Shown here: positions 1-9,700 of the stretch, piece by piece
Position numbering within the stretch: the first letter of the stretch is position 1
Layout of the letters: every line of letters begins with the position of its first letter
Assembly (NCBI RefSeq): GCF_001425705.1
Contig: NZ_LMDC01000028.1
Span: 372,946-436,945 of the forward strand
From: Pelomonas sp. Root1217
Lineage (GTDB): Bacteria; Pseudomonadota; Gammaproteobacteria; Burkholderiales; Burkholderiaceae_C
Direction of reading: 5' to 3'
Length of the DNA: 64,000 bases
Program-made: the position numbers and the translations under genes
The notes under the pieces: generated by a model
The model's input: the letters and a program-made list of their open reading frames with translations, nothing else
Database searches by the model: none
Told to the model about the DNA's origin: nothing

Positions 1-623
1 CACAGCACCCCCATGAGGTAGACGAAGGTGAAGACGCCGATCCAGACGACGTCCAGAAAGTGCCAGAACATCGACAGGCACATGAGCCGCCGGCGGTTGG
101 CCGGTGTGAGGCCAAGCTTGTTCACCTGGATCATCAGCGTGACCAGCCAGATGCAGCCGAAGGTGACGTGCAGGCCATGGGTGCCCACCAGCGTGAAGAA
201 GCTGGACAGGAAGGCGCTGCGGCCGGGCCCAGCGCCCTCGTGGATGAGGTGGTGGAACTCGAACAGCTCGATGCCCAGGAAGCCCAGGCCGAACAGGCCG
301 GTGATGGCCAGCCACACCAGCAACTGGCCCTTCTTGCGCGCCTGCATCGCGATCATCGCGAAGCCATAGGTGATGGACGAGAACAGCAGCAGGCCCGTAT
401 TCACGGCCACCAGTGGCAGGTCGAACAGATCGGCGCCCGACGGGCCGGCGGCGTATGAGCGGCCCAGCACGGCGTAGACGGCGAACAGCACCGCGAAGAT
501 GAGGCAGTCGCTCATCAGGTAGAGCCAGAAGCCCAGCATGGTGCTGCCTGGCGGATGGTGGTCACCCGTGTCGTAGAAGACGATGGGCGCGCCATTGACA
601 GGAGAAGTCACGGTTGCAGTCAT
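1..623 (-). CDS. cyoC: Cytochrome bo3 ubiquinol oxidase subunit III (almost complete)
   Basis: Membrane subunit III of the proton-pumping cytochrome o quinol oxidase in the inner membrane. The visible 207 codons begin MTATVTSP and contain the family's hydrophobic helices and the segment [15 protein letters not shown] followed by [19 protein letters not shown], very close to E. coli CyoC. The last whole codon gives MGVL, and the next two bases are TG, so the stop codon is probably cut by the window edge and only one base is missing. It starts 16 bp after cyoB and is the third gene of the operon; cyoD should follow outside the window. Confidence 0.95.
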   Translation of the reverse strand, partial: MTATVTSPVNGAPIVFYDTGDHHPPGSTMLGFWLYLMSDCLIFAVLFAVYAVLGRSYAAGPSGADLFDLPLVAVNTGLLLFSSITYGFAMIAMQARKKGQLLVWLAITGLFGLGFLGIELFEFHHLIHEGAGPGRSAFLSSFFTLVGTHGLHVTFGCIWLVTLMIQVNKLGLTPANRRRLMCLSMFWHFLDVVWIGVFTFVYLMGVL

Positions 624-639
624 GTCAGCTGTCTCCCGG

Positions 640-2676
640 TCAGGCGGCGGAGCCGGATGCCGCCGTGAGCACGCGGGTGCGCTCGTCCTCGGTGCGGGTT
701 ACCGCATTGGCCGGGATGTGGAAGTCGCGGTTGTAGTTGAAGGTGTGAACGATGGACGCGATGACGGTGGCAGCAAAGCTCGCCGCTGCAATCCAGTACA
801 TATGCCAGATCAACGCGAAGCCCATGGCCGTGGCCAGCATGGCGATGATGAAGCCGGCGCCGGTGTTCTTGGGCATGTGAATGTCGACGAAGCCGCTGCG
901 CGGGCGCTCGGCGCCGCGCTGCTTCATGTCGTACCAGGCATCCATCTCGTGGGCGATGGGCGTGAAGGCAAAGTTGTAGTCCGGCGGCGGCGAGGACGTG
1001 GACCACTCCAGCGTACGGCCACCCCAGATGTCGCCCGTCGTATCACGCAGCTCCTTGCGGCGCATGATGCTGACGGCGATCTGGATCAGGAAGGCGGCGA
1101 TGCCCAGGGCGACGATGCCCGCGCCGATCGCCGCGATGACGAACCAGATCTGCAGCGACGGGTCATCAAAGTGGCTGACGCGGCGCGTGATGCCCATCAG
1201 GCCGAGCACGTACAGCGGCGCGAACGCGACCCAGAAGCCGATGAACCAGCACCAGAACGAGACCTTGCCCCAGAAGGCGTCCAGGCGGAAGCCGAAGGCC
1301 TTGGGGAACCAGTAGTTGATGCCGGCGAACACGCCGAACACGACGCCACCGATGATGACGTTGTGAAAGTGGGCAATCAGGAACAGGCTGTTGTGCAGCA
1401 CGAAGTCGGCCGCCGGCACGGCCAGCAGCACGCCGGTCATGCCGCCCACCGTGAAGGTGATCATGAAGCCCACGGTCCAAAGCATCGGCACTTCGAACTT
1501 GATGCGCCCGCGGTACATCGTGAACAGCCAGTTAAAGATCTTGGCGCCAGTCGGGATCGAGATGATCATCGTCGTGATGCCGAAGAAGCTGTTCACGCTG
1601 GCGCCAGAGCCCATCGTGAAGAAGTGGTGCAGCCAGACGAGGTACGACAGGATGGTGATGACCACCGTGGCATAGACCATGGACGCATAGCCGAACAGCT
1701 TCTTGCGGCTGAAGGTGGACACGACTTCCGAGAAGATGCCGAACACCGGCAGCACCAGGATGTAGACCTCGGGGTGGCCCCAGATCCAGATCAGGTTCAC
1801 GTAGAGCATGGCGTTGCCGCCAAGGTCGTTGGTGAAGAAGTTGGTGCCGAGGTAACGGTCCGCCGTCAGCAGCGCCAGCGTGGCGGCCAGCACGGGGAAG
1901 GTCGCGACGATCAGCACGTTGGTGCACAGCGACGTCCACGTGAAGACGGGCATCTTCATCATGGTCATGCCGGGTGCACGCATCTTGATGATGGTGGCGA
2001 TCAGGTTGATGCCCGACAGCGTCGTGCCCACGCCCGCAATCTGCAGCGACCAGAGGTAGTAGTCCACTCCCACATCAGGACTCGCAAGGATGCCCGACAG
2101 CGGCGGGTAGGCCAGCCAGCCGGTCTTGGCGAACTCGCCGATGAACAGCGAGATCATGACCAGCACGGCGCCGCCGGCCGTCATCCAGAAGCTGAAGTTG
2201 TTCAGGAACGGGAAGGCGACGTCGCGCGCGCCGATCTGCAGCGGCACGACGTAGTTCATGAAGCCGGTCACGAAGGGCATCGCGACGAAGAAGATCATGA
2301 TGACGCCGTGGGCCGTGAAGACCTGGTCGTAGTGGTGCGGCGGCAGGAAGCCGGCGTTGTCGGCAAAGGCCATGGCCTGGTGCGCCCGCATCATCAGCGC
2401 GTCCGCGAAGCCGCGCAGCAGCATCACCACCCCAAGGATGATGTACATGATGCCGATCTTCTTGTGGTCGATACTGGTGATCCAGTCACGCCACAGATGG
2501 CCCCAGAGCTTGAACTTGGTGACCAGCGCGAACACCAGGGCGCCACCCAGCGCCACGGCGATGAAGGTGGCGACGAGGATGGGCTCGTGCAGCGGCAGCG
2601 CGTCCCAGCCGAGCCGGCCAAGGATGGGGTGCAATTGATCGGCAGCCTGGTGCTGCGCAACGACGGCGTTGGACAT
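640..2676 (-). CDS. cyoB: Cytochrome bo3 ubiquinol oxidase subunit I
   Basis: Catalytic heme-copper subunit that oxidises ubiquinol, reduces O2 to water and pumps protons. It is 678 residues, slightly longer than E. coli CyoB (663). The CuB/Tyr motif GHPEVY lies at about residues 300-305 and the CuB ligands LHHFF at about 349-353. The later heme ligand region reads [11 protein letters not shown] near residue 435. Many membrane segments are obvious. It starts 3 bp after the cyoA stop, so the two genes are probably translationally coupled. Confidence 0.97.
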   Translation of the reverse strand: MSNAVVAQHQAADQLHPILGRLGWDALPLHEPILVATFIAVALGGALVFALVTKFKLWGHLWRDWITSIDHKKIGIMYIILGVVMLLRGFADALMMRAHQAMAFADNAGFLPPHHYDQVFTAHGVIMIFFVAMPFVTGFMNYVVPLQIGARDVAFPFLNNFSFWMTAGGAVLVMISLFIGEFAKTGWLAYPPLSGILASPDVGVDYYLWSLQIAGVGTTLSGINLIATIIKMRAPGMTMMKMPVFTWTSLCTNVLIVATFPVLAATLALLTADRYLGTNFFTNDLGGNAMLYVNLIWIWGHPEVYILVLPVFGIFSEVVSTFSRKKLFGYASMVYATVVITILSYLVWLHHFFTMGSGASVNSFFGITTMIISIPTGAKIFNWLFTMYRGRIKFEVPMLWTVGFMITFTVGGMTGVLLAVPAADFVLHNSLFLIAHFHNVIIGGVVFGVFAGINYWFPKAFGFRLDAFWGKVSFWCWFIGFWVAFAPLYVLGLMGITRRVSHFDDPSLQIWFVIAAIGAGIVALGIAAFLIQIAVSIMRRKELRDTTGDIWGGRTLEWSTSSPPPDYNFAFTPIAHEMDAWYDMKQRGAERPRSGFVDIHMPKNTGAGFIIAMLATAMGFALIWHMYWIAAASFAATVIASIVHTFNYNRDFHIPANAVTRTEDERTRVLTAASGSAA

Positions 2677-2679
2677 GGC

Positions 2680-3744
2680 TCAGTTCTTCGCAGAGGTGTC
2701 GGCCTCGACGGGCAGACCCAGCAGGTTGGTCGGTGTGCACAGCGCGGCGACGACGGTGCGCTCGCGCGAGGTGCCCTCGGCATCGCGCCACGGGCTGCGC
2801 ATCGTGCTGGCCACGCCGCCCTTGCCGGCGCCGCCGGCGGCGTCGATGGCCATCATCTGGCTGGCGCACATCTTCTTGCCGTCGACGCAGCGGTCGACGA
2901 TGGCGCTCCACAGGCCGGGCTCGACGCTGGCGAAGCGGCGGATCGGTTCCTTGGTGCTGGGCTGCTCGAGCTTGACGACCTCAGCGCGGGTCAGCGCGCC
3001 GCCGCCGGTCTTGTTGCCATCGACCCAGCGCGCGAACTCTTCGTCCGTCAGGCCGTGGAACTTGAAGCGCATGTCCGAGAAGCCCGCGCCGCTGTAATGG
3101 GCCGACAGGCCGTCATAGATGCCGGCCTTGTTGATGACGGCGTGCAGCTGCGTCTCCATGCCCGGCATCGTGTAGATCATGCCGGCCAGCGCGGGCACAT
3201 AGAAGGTGTTCATCACCGTCGTCGAGGTGAAGCGGAAGTGGATGGGGCGGTCCACCGGCGCAGCCAGTTCATTGACGGTCGCAATGCCCTGTTCGGGATA
3301 GATGAACAGCCATTTCCAGTCCATCGACACCGCATAGACCTCCAGCGGCTTCACATCGGCAGCGATGGGCTTGCCTTCGGCGATGCGGTCCAGCGGGCGG
3401 AAGGGGTCGAGCTTGTGGGTGCTGATCCAGGTGATGGCGCCCAGCGCGATGATGATCAGCAGCGGCGCGCCCCAGATGACGAGTTCCAGGCGTGTGGAAT
3501 GGTCCCAGTCCGGCGCATAGGTCGCCTCGGTGTTGGACTGCCGGTAACGATAGGCAAAGAACAGCGTCAGCGCGATCACCGGGACGATGATCAGCAGCAT
3601 CAGCAGCGTCGACGTGACAATGAGCTGGGCCTGCTGTTGCGCGATGTCGCCATGCGGCTTCATCACGATCCAATCGCAGCCAGACAAAGCGAAGCTGGCT
3701 GACAAGACCAGGGCGCTGTTGAGGAGAGACTTGTTGGGGTACAT
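2680..3744 (-). CDS. cyoA: Cytochrome bo3 ubiquinol oxidase subunit II (lipoprotein)
   Basis: Subunit II of the quinol oxidase. A lipoprotein signal ends in the lipobox LSGC (Cys23). Two transmembrane helices follow (about 38-62 and 85-107), then a periplasmic cupredoxin-like domain, with YPEQGIATVNELAAPV and the MPGMETQLHAV region visible, that lacks the CuA cysteines as expected for a quinol oxidase. The protein is 354 residues; the last ~70 extend beyond the E. coli type and contain a C-x6-C segment (DRCVDGKKMCA), an extension also known in other beta/alphaproteobacterial CyoA. It is the first gene of the cyo operon; its promoter region contains the palindromes at 3796-3834. Confidence 0.96.
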   Translation of the reverse strand: MYPNKSLLNSALVLSASFALSGCDWIVMKPHGDIAQQQAQLIVTSTLLMLLIIVPVIALTLFFAYRYRQSNTEATYAPDWDHSTRLELVIWGAPLLIIIALGAITWISTHKLDPFRPLDRIAEGKPIAADVKPLEVYAVSMDWKWLFIYPEQGIATVNELAAPVDRPIHFRFTSTTVMNTFYVPALAGMIYTMPGMETQLHAVINKAGIYDGLSAHYSGAGFSDMRFKFHGLTDEEFARWVDGNKTGGGALTRAEVVKLEQPSTKEPIRRFASVEPGLWSAIVDRCVDGKKMCASQMMAIDAAGGAGKGGVASTMRSPWRDAEGTSRERTVVAALCTPTNLLGLPVEADTSAKN

Positions 3745-3795
3745 CCTGAGGCGCGCGCCAGGGTTAACGATCTTGCACGCAGCGATGGAATGTAA

Positions 3796-3815
3796 GTTGA
3801 TTGAGGTAAATCAAC
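3796..3815. promoter_or_regulatory. FNR/ANR-like palindrome between cyoA and the MFS gene
   Basis: The sequence forms a 7-bp perfect inverted repeat, GTTGATT-6-AATCAAC. Inside it, 3801-3814 reads TTGAGGTAAATCAA, one mismatch from the FNR/ANR consensus TTGAT-N4-ATCAA. It lies about 55 bp upstream of the cyoA start, where the cyo promoter is expected; on the minus strand a TACATT hexamer follows it. FNR repression of cyo is established in E. coli, so repression here is a reasonable inference. A CRP/FNR-family relative such as DNR could bind instead. Confidence 0.6.
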
Positions 3816-3817
3816 GA

Positions 3818-3834
3818 TTGGACATTTTGTCCAA
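3818..3834. promoter_or_regulatory. Second perfect palindrome in the cyoA/MFS intergenic region
   Basis: TTGGACATTTTGTCCAA is a perfect 7-bp inverted repeat with a 3-bp spacer, only 3 bp from the FNR-like palindrome and 25 bp before the MFS start codon. The size and symmetry fit a dimeric transcription factor operator. I do not recognise the cognate regulator, and no regulator gene is adjacent. Confidence 0.5.
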
Positions 3835-3858
3835 GGCACAGACGGAGACAAGCCCGAA

Positions 3859-5190
3859 ATGGCAGTTGCAGGTAGTACTTTCCATAGCCCCCAATCGGGT
3901 CCGCTGACCACCCGGACCGACGAAGACCTGGCCCCCGGCGACATCGCGGTGGGGGTCATCATCGGGCGCGCGTCCGAGTATTTCGACTTCTTCGTCTTCG
4001 GCATCGCCTCGGTGCTGGTCTTCCCACAGGTCTTCTTCCCTTTTGCCGACCGCCTGACCGGCACCCTCTACGCCTTCCTGGTCTTTGCGCTGGCATTCGT
4101 CGTCCGACCGGTCGGCACGCTGATCGGCATGGCCATCCAGCGCCATTTCGGCCGCTCCGCCAAGCTGACCGCCGCCCTCTTCCTGCTGGGCTGCTCCACG
4201 GTCGGCATGGGCCTGCTGCCCGGGTATGCCGAGGCCGGCAGCGCTGCCATCTGGCTGCTGGCGCTCGCCCGCGTCGGCCAGGGCCTCGCGCTGGGTGGTT
4301 CCTGGGACGGCCTGCCCTCCCTGCTGGCCCTGAACGCCCCGCCCGACCGCCGCGGCTGGTACGCCATGCTGGGCCAGCTCGGCGCGCCGCTGGGATTCTT
4401 TGTGGCCTCGGGCGTGTTCCTGTACGTGTTCAGCAGCCTGGACGCGAAAGACTTCCTGACCTGGGGCTGGCGCTTCCCCTTCTTCACGGCTTTCGCCATC
4501 AACGTCGTCGCACTGTTCGCCCGTCTGCGCCTGGTCGTCACGCACGAGTACGAGAAGCGCATGGAAGAGCATGAGCTCGACCCGGCCTATCTGCGCGAGC
4601 TGCTGCCGGCTCAAGGGCACCACATCGTCATCGGCGCCTTTGCCGCCCTGGCCAGCTATGCGCTCTTCCATCTGGTGACGGTGTTCCCGCTGTCCTGGGT
4701 GGCGTTGTCCGATGCGCAAGGTGTCGACGACTTCATGAAGATGGAACTGCTCGGTGCGGCCTTTGCTGCCGTGGCCATGCCCATGTCCGGGCTGATCGCC
4801 GACAAGATCGGCCGACGCAGCTACCTGGGCGCCATGGCCATGGCCATCGGCGTGTTCGCACTGTTCGCACCGTTCATGCTCGGCGGTGGCAAACCCGGGC
4901 AGGCGGCCTTCATCCTGATTGGTTTCGTGCTGCTGGGCCTGTCCTACGGCCAGTCGGCAGGCTCGGTCACGTCCAACTTCCTGCCGCACTTCCGCTACAC
5001 CGGCGCGGCGCTGACGGCCGACATGGCCTGGCTGCTGGGCGCGGCCTTTGCGCCCGTCGTGGCCCTTTTCCTGTCCTCACGGTTCGGGCTGGTGTCCCTC
5101 AGCCTCTACCTGCTGTCGGGCGTCGTGTGCACGCTGGTGGCACTGCGGGTGAACAAGCGGCTGCAGGCGGCAGCGGTGGTGCAGGACTGA
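3859..5190 (+). CDS. MFS transporter, metabolite:H+ symporter-like
   Basis: A 443-residue, 12-helix major facilitator protein of the MHS (ProP/KgtP-like) type. The N-terminal half carries DIAVGVIIGRASEYFDFFVFG, matching the family's helix 1, and a long cytoplasmic loop follows helix 6 (VVTHEYEKRMEEHELD). The typical RVGQGLALGGSWDG segment and the helix 8-9 loop DKIGRRS are present. Substrates in this family are carboxylates, betaines or amino acids; the sequence does not settle which. It is divergent from cyoA and shares its palindromes. A rho-independent terminator follows at 5208-5237. Confidence 0.88.
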   Translation: MAVAGSTFHSPQSGPLTTRTDEDLAPGDIAVGVIIGRASEYFDFFVFGIASVLVFPQVFFPFADRLTGTLYAFLVFALAFVVRPVGTLIGMAIQRHFGRSAKLTAALFLLGCSTVGMGLLPGYAEAGSAAIWLLALARVGQGLALGGSWDGLPSLLALNAPPDRRGWYAMLGQLGAPLGFFVASGVFLYVFSSLDAKDFLTWGWRFPFFTAFAINVVALFARLRLVVTHEYEKRMEEHELDPAYLRELLPAQGHHIVIGAFAALASYALFHLVTVFPLSWVALSDAQGVDDFMKMELLGAAFAAVAMPMSGLIADKIGRRSYLGAMAMAIGVFALFAPFMLGGGKPGQAAFILIGFVLLGLSYGQSAGSVTSNFLPHFRYTGAALTADMAWLLGAAFAPVVALFLSSRFGLVSLSLYLLSGVVCTLVALRVNKRLQAAAVVQD

Positions 5191-5207
5191 TCCGGTTCGC
5201 CATCCAG

Positions 5208-5237
5208 ACAAGGCGGGCCGAGGTCCGCCTTTGTTTT
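5208..5237 (+). terminator. Rho-independent terminator after the MFS gene
   Basis: Stem AAGGCGG (5210-5216) pairs with CCGCCTT (5225-5231) around an 8-base loop, and TTGTTTT follows. It lies 20 bp after the MFS stop codon. Confidence 0.8.
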
Positions 5238-5247
5238 GCCTCGACAG

Positions 5248-5295
5248 TTTCCTTTGTCTGAAAGTTTCCATACACTTAGCCATCGTGGAAACTTT
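5248..5295 (+). promoter_or_regulatory. Putative promoter and ArsR-type operator of the GST operon
   Basis: A perfect 10-bp inverted repeat, AAAGTTTCCA (5261-5270) and TGGAAACTTT (5286-5295), has arms 15 bp apart. A possible -35 TTTCCT (5248-5253) and a -10 TACACT (5271-5276), 17 bp apart, place the -10 between the two arms. The operon encodes an ArsR-family repressor, so this is probably its autoregulatory operator. That assignment is inferred from position and symmetry. Confidence 0.6.
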
Positions 5296-5304
5296 AGAGC
5301 CACC

Positions 5305-5979
5305 ATGTCCCTGACCCTGCACTACCACCCGCTGTCCTCCTATTGCTGGAAGGTCCTGATCGCCCTCTACGAGAACGGCGTGCCTTTCGAAGCCCGCGCT
5401 GTCAATCTCGGCGACCCGGCGGCACGCGCGGCCTATGCAGCGCTCTGGCCCACGGCCAAGATCCCGCTGCTGGTCGACGGGGACCGTGTCGTGCCCGAGA
5501 CCTCGATCCAGATTGAGTACCTGGACCGCCACCATCCGGGAGCCGTACAGATGCTGCCCGATGAATTCGAGGCGCAGTTGGAGGTGCGCCTCTGGGACCG
5601 TGTCTTCGATCTGCACGTGATGACGCCCATGCAGCGCTTCATTGCCCAGCAGCTGCGCCCCGAGGCCGAGCGCGACGCGGCCACCCTGACCGGCACCGTC
5701 AACGACTTGGGGCTGGCCTATGACCTCATTGAAAGCCGCCTAGGCGACCACGCCTGGGCAGCAGGGGATGCCTTCACGATGGCCGACTGCGCTGCCGCAC
5801 CTGCGCTGTTCTACGCCGCCATCGTGCGGCCGTTCTCGCCGGCCCACGTCAAGCTCAACGCCTATTTCGAGCGCCTGCTGGCTCGCCCCTCGGTCTGGCG
5901 CTGCATTGTCGAGGCTCGCCCCGTCTTCCAGTACTACCCTCTGCGCCATGCCCTCCCCGCCCGCTTCCTCTCCGACTGA
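5305..5979 (+). CDS. Glutathione S-transferase family protein
   Basis: Cytosolic GST of 224 residues. The N-terminal thioredoxin-like domain starts LTLHYHPLSSYCWKVLIAL, with Ser/Cys in the glutathione-activating region, followed by the PLLVDGDRVVPETSIQIEYL glutathione-site segment. The all-helical C-terminal domain contains FTMADCAAAPAL. The start at 5305 is chosen because the conserved strand begins there and it lies 9 bp past the operator repeat; an in-frame upstream ATG would begin inside the promoter. It is the first gene of an operon with ArsR and SRPBCC proteins, so it may act in detoxification sensed by the ArsR protein. The substrate is unknown. Confidence 0.88.
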   Translation: MSLTLHYHPLSSYCWKVLIALYENGVPFEARAVNLGDPAARAAYAALWPTAKIPLLVDGDRVVPETSIQIEYLDRHHPGAVQMLPDEFEAQLEVRLWDRVFDLHVMTPMQRFIAQQLRPEAERDAATLTGTVNDLGLAYDLIESRLGDHAWAAGDAFTMADCAAAPALFYAAIVRPFSPAHVKLNAYFERLLARPSVWRCIVEARPVFQYYPLRHALPARFLSD

Positions 5980-6304
5980 ACCGGCGCGGCTGGACCGGCT
6001 CTTCGCAGCGCTGGCGGACGGCAACCGTCGTGCCATGGTCGACCAGTTGGCGCGCGGGCCAGCCTCGGTGTCGGACCTGGCCAAACCGCTGTCTCTTCGC
6101 CTCCCCTCCGCGCTGAAGCACCTTGCGGTGCTGGAGGCTGGCGGTGTCGTGCAGTCAGACAAGGCCGGCCGCGTGCGCACCTACCGCATCGCGCCTGATG
6201 CCTTTGGCGGGCTGGAGGCCTGGGTGGCCGAGCGCAAGGCGATGTGGCACCAACAGTTCGATGCCCTCGACGCCCTTCTCGCAGAACAGGAAAAGCAACC
6301 TTGA
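5948..6304 (+). CDS. ArsR-family winged-helix transcriptional regulator
   Basis: A 118-residue helix-turn-helix protein: LDRLFAALADGNRRAMVDQL, then the recognition region VSDLAKPLSLRLPSALKHLAVLEAGG and the wing VRTYRIAP. No metal-binding cysteine motif is present. Such non-metal ArsR proteins usually accompany SRPBCC genes, as here. The start at 5948 overlaps the GST 3' end by 32 bp, and longer in-frame starts would only translate GST sequence out of frame. Its stop overlaps the next start by one base (TGATG), indicating coupling. It probably represses this operon through the 5261-5295 repeat. Confidence 0.88.
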   Translation: MPSPPASSPTEPARLDRLFAALADGNRRAMVDQLARGPASVSDLAKPLSLRLPSALKHLAVLEAGGVVQSDKAGRVRTYRIAPDAFGGLEAWVAERKAMWHQQFDALDALLAEQEKQP

Positions 6305-6765
6305 TGACGACGACTCCCGCGGTCCACACCAGCTTCGTGCTGGAGCGCCGCTTCAAGGCCTCGGCCGCCCGCGTGTTCGCCGCCTGGGCCGACCCCGCCA
6401 CCAAGCTGCGCTGGTCTGACTGCCATGCCGAGACGAACGCGACCGAGTTCAGCATGGACTTCCGCCCCGGCGGCCAGGAGACCTACCGCAGCGCGCTGCC
6501 GGACGGCACCCAGCTGGCCGTCGACAAGGTCTTCCTCGACATCGTGCCGAACGCGCGCATCGTGTTCGCCTACTCGATGGCGGCAGACGGCCGCGCGCTG
6601 TCGGCGTCCCTGGTCACGGTGGAGCTTGCCAACACTCCGGCGGGCTCGACGCTGAAGCTGACCGAGCAGCTCGTCTATCTCGACGGTCACCAGGACCTGG
6701 CGCAGCGCCGGCGCGGGACCGAGGAGGGCCTCGACCGGCTGCTGCTCGAAGTCGACGCGATTTAG
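6304..6765 (+). CDS. SRPBCC (AHSA1/START-like) domain protein
   Basis: A 153-residue helix-grip protein of the activator-of-Hsp90-ATPase-like group. Typical landmarks are [29 protein letters not shown] and the C-terminal [19 protein letters not shown] helix that closes a hydrophobic ligand cavity. It is translationally coupled to the ArsR gene. ArsR-SRPBCC pairs are widespread, and the ligand is generally unknown. Its stop codon overlaps the convergent purL stop (shared bases 6762-6765). Confidence 0.88.
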   Translation: MTTTPAVHTSFVLERRFKASAARVFAAWADPATKLRWSDCHAETNATEFSMDFRPGGQETYRSALPDGTQLAVDKVFLDIVPNARIVFAYSMAADGRALSASLVTVELANTPAGSTLKLTEQLVYLDGHQDLAQRRRGTEEGLDRLLLEVDAI

Positions 6766-9700
6766 CCGAGCGCCTTCCGCGCGTTCTGGAACATCCGCAG
6801 CCACGGGCTGTGCTGCGCGCGGTCGCCGCTCGTCCAGCTCATCTGCACGTTGCGGAAGACGCGCTCAGGGTGGGGCATCAGCGCCGTGAAGCGGCCGTCC
6901 GGCGTGGTTACCGAGGTCAGGCCGCCCGGGCTGCCGTTCGGGTTGAACGGATAGGCCTCGGTCGCCTGGCCGTGGTTGTCGACAAAGCGCATCGCGGGGA
7001 TGACCTTGCCCGCATCCCCCTGGCGCGCGAAGTTCGCGAAACCCTCGCCGTGAGCGACGGCGATGGGCGCGCGGCTGCCGGCCATGTCCTTGAAGAAGAC
7101 GCTGGGCGAATCCAGTACCTCCACGAGTGCCAGCCGCGCCTCGTACTGCTCGCTCTGGTTGCGCGTGAACCGCGGCCAAGCCTCGGCGCCCGGGATGATG
7201 GGCGCGAGTGCGGCCAGCATCTGGCAGCCGTTGCAGACGCCCAGCGCCAGCGTGTCGGAGCGCGAGAAGAAGGCGCGGAACTGCTCGGTCAGCACCTGGT
7301 TGAACATGATGCTGCGCGCCCAGCCTTCACCGGCACCCAGGGTGTCGCCGTAGCTGAAGCCGCCGCAGGCCACAAAGGCCGCAAAGCCCTCCAGCTTGAC
7401 CGCGCCCGACTGCAGGTCACTCATATGCACGTCGAAGCTGTCGAAGCCGCCCAGCGACATCGCATAGGCCATCTCGACATGCGAGTTGACGCCCTGCTCG
7501 CGCAGGATCGCGACCTTCGGCTTCGCGCCGGTGTTGACGAACGGGGCTTCGGGCGTGAACGTCAGGTGGACGTGCAGGCCGGGATCATCGGCCTTGCCAG
7601 CCGCGGCATGCTCGGCGTCCGCGCCAGCCGGGTTGTCACGAAGCTTGGCGATCCGCCAGCTCACCTCGTCCCAGGTCTGCTGCAGCGTCGTCAGGTCGGC
7701 GCCGAAGACCTTCTTCGCATCGCGCCAGACTTCCATCTGCCGCGCCGCATTCGGCTTGGCCACCACATGCGAGTGCCGGGACAGACCATGCGCGCGCAGC
7801 ACCTGCATGACGGCATCACGATCCGCCGCGCGCACCTGGATCAGCGCACCCAGCTCCTCGCTGAACAGGGCCTTGAGCGTCAGTTCCTCGCGGCGGGCGC
7901 TGACCTGGGCGGCCCAGTTCTTGGAGTCGCCCATGTCGGCGCGGCTGTCGCTGATGCCGTCGCCTTCGGTGACCAGCATGTCGACGTTCAGGCTCAAGCC
8001 GGTCTGGCCGGCAAAGGCCATCTCGCAGGCCGCCGCCCACAGGCCGCCGTCCGAACGGTCGTGATAGGCCAGCAGCTTGCCCGCGGCACGCAGTTCGTTG
8101 ATCGCATTGACCAGTGCGACCAGCTGTTGAGGCTCGTCCAGGTCCGGCACATCGCTGCCGAACTGGTTCAGCGTCTGCGCCAGGATGGAGCCGGCCATGC
8201 GGTGCTTGCCTTGGCCCAGGTCGATGAGGATGGCGCAGGAGTCTTCGCGCTGCCATTCCGGCGTCAGCGTGCCGCGCACGTCGGCGATGCTGGCAAAGGC
8301 CGTGACGATCAGCGACACCGGCGCGGTGACCTGCTTGTCGTCCCCTCCTTCGCTCCACTTCGTGCGCATCGACAAGGAATCCTTGCCGACCGGGATCGAA
8401 ATGCCCAGCGCCGGGCACAGCTCCATGCCGACAGCCTTGACCGTGTCGAACAGTGCGGCGTCTTCGCCCGGCTCGCCGCAGGCCGCCATCCAGTTGGCGC
8501 TGAGCTTCACGCGCGACAGCTCGAAGGGCGCGGCCAGCAGGTTGGTGACGGCCTCGGCCACAGCCATGCGACCCGACGCCGGTGCGTTGACGGACGCCAG
8601 CGGCGTGCGCTCGCCCATGCTCATCGCTTCGCCGGCAAAGCCGTTGAAGTCCGCCAGCGTGACGGCGCAGTCCGCCACCGGCACCTGCCAGGGGCCGACC
8701 ATCTGGTCGCGGTGATTGAGGCCGCCGACCGTGCGGTCGCCGATGGTGACGAGGAAGCGCTTGCTGGCGACGGTCGGGTGGCGCAGCACGTCGAACGCCG
8801 CCTGCTCCAGCTTGACGCCGGACAGGTCCAGCGCGCCGCCATCATGCGCCACGCGCTTCACATCGCGCTGCATCTTGGGCGGCTTGCCCAGCAGCACGTC
8901 CATCGGCATGTCGATGGGGTGGTCCGTGACTTCGGTGTCGCCGTCCACCAGCTTCAGATCACGCTCCTCGGTGACGACACCGACGACGGCGAAGGGGCAG
9001 CGCTCGCGAGCGCACATCGCCGCAAAGCGCTCCAGGCTGCCCGGTGCGATGGCCAGCACATAGCGCTCCTGGCTCTCGTTGCACCAGATTTCCTTCGGCG
9101 CCAGGCCCGACTCCTCCAGCGGCACCTTGCGCAGGTCGAAGCGCGCACCGCGGCCGGCATCGTTGACCAGTTCGGGGAAGGCGTTCGAGATGCCGCCTGC
9201 GCCGACGTCGTGGATGGCCAGCACCGGGTTCTCGGGCCCGAGGCCCCAGCAGTGGTTGATGACCTCCTGCGCGCGACGCTCGATCTCGGGATTGCCGCGC
9301 TGAACGGAGTCGAAGTCCAGGTCCGCGGTGTTGGTGCCTGCCGCCATCGACGACGCCGCGCTGCCGCCCATGCCAATGCGCATGCCCGGGCCACCCAACT
9401 GGATGAGCAGGCTGCCTGCCGGGAACTCGATCTTCCTGGTCAGGTCGGAGCGGATGGTGCCCAGGCCGCCGGCGATCATGATGGGCTTGTGATAGCCGCG
9501 GCGGATGCCGTCCACCGTCTGCTCGTAGACGCGGAAATAGCCCGCCAGATTGGGCCGGCCGAATTCGTTGTTGAAGGCCGCGCCACCGAGCGGGCCCTCG
9601 ATCATGATCTGCAGCGCCGAGGCGATGTGGGCCGGCTTGCCGACCGGGTCCTGTTCCCAGGATTCACTCAGACCTGGCAGATGCAGGTTGGACACCGAGA

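Noticed and set aside
583..3702. A 1039-codon open frame on the plus strand opposite cyoB and cyoA
   Set aside because: It is antisense to well-identified genes. High GC produces long open frames on the opposite strand, and its translation is low-complexity (Arg/His/Asp/Gly-rich) with no domain.
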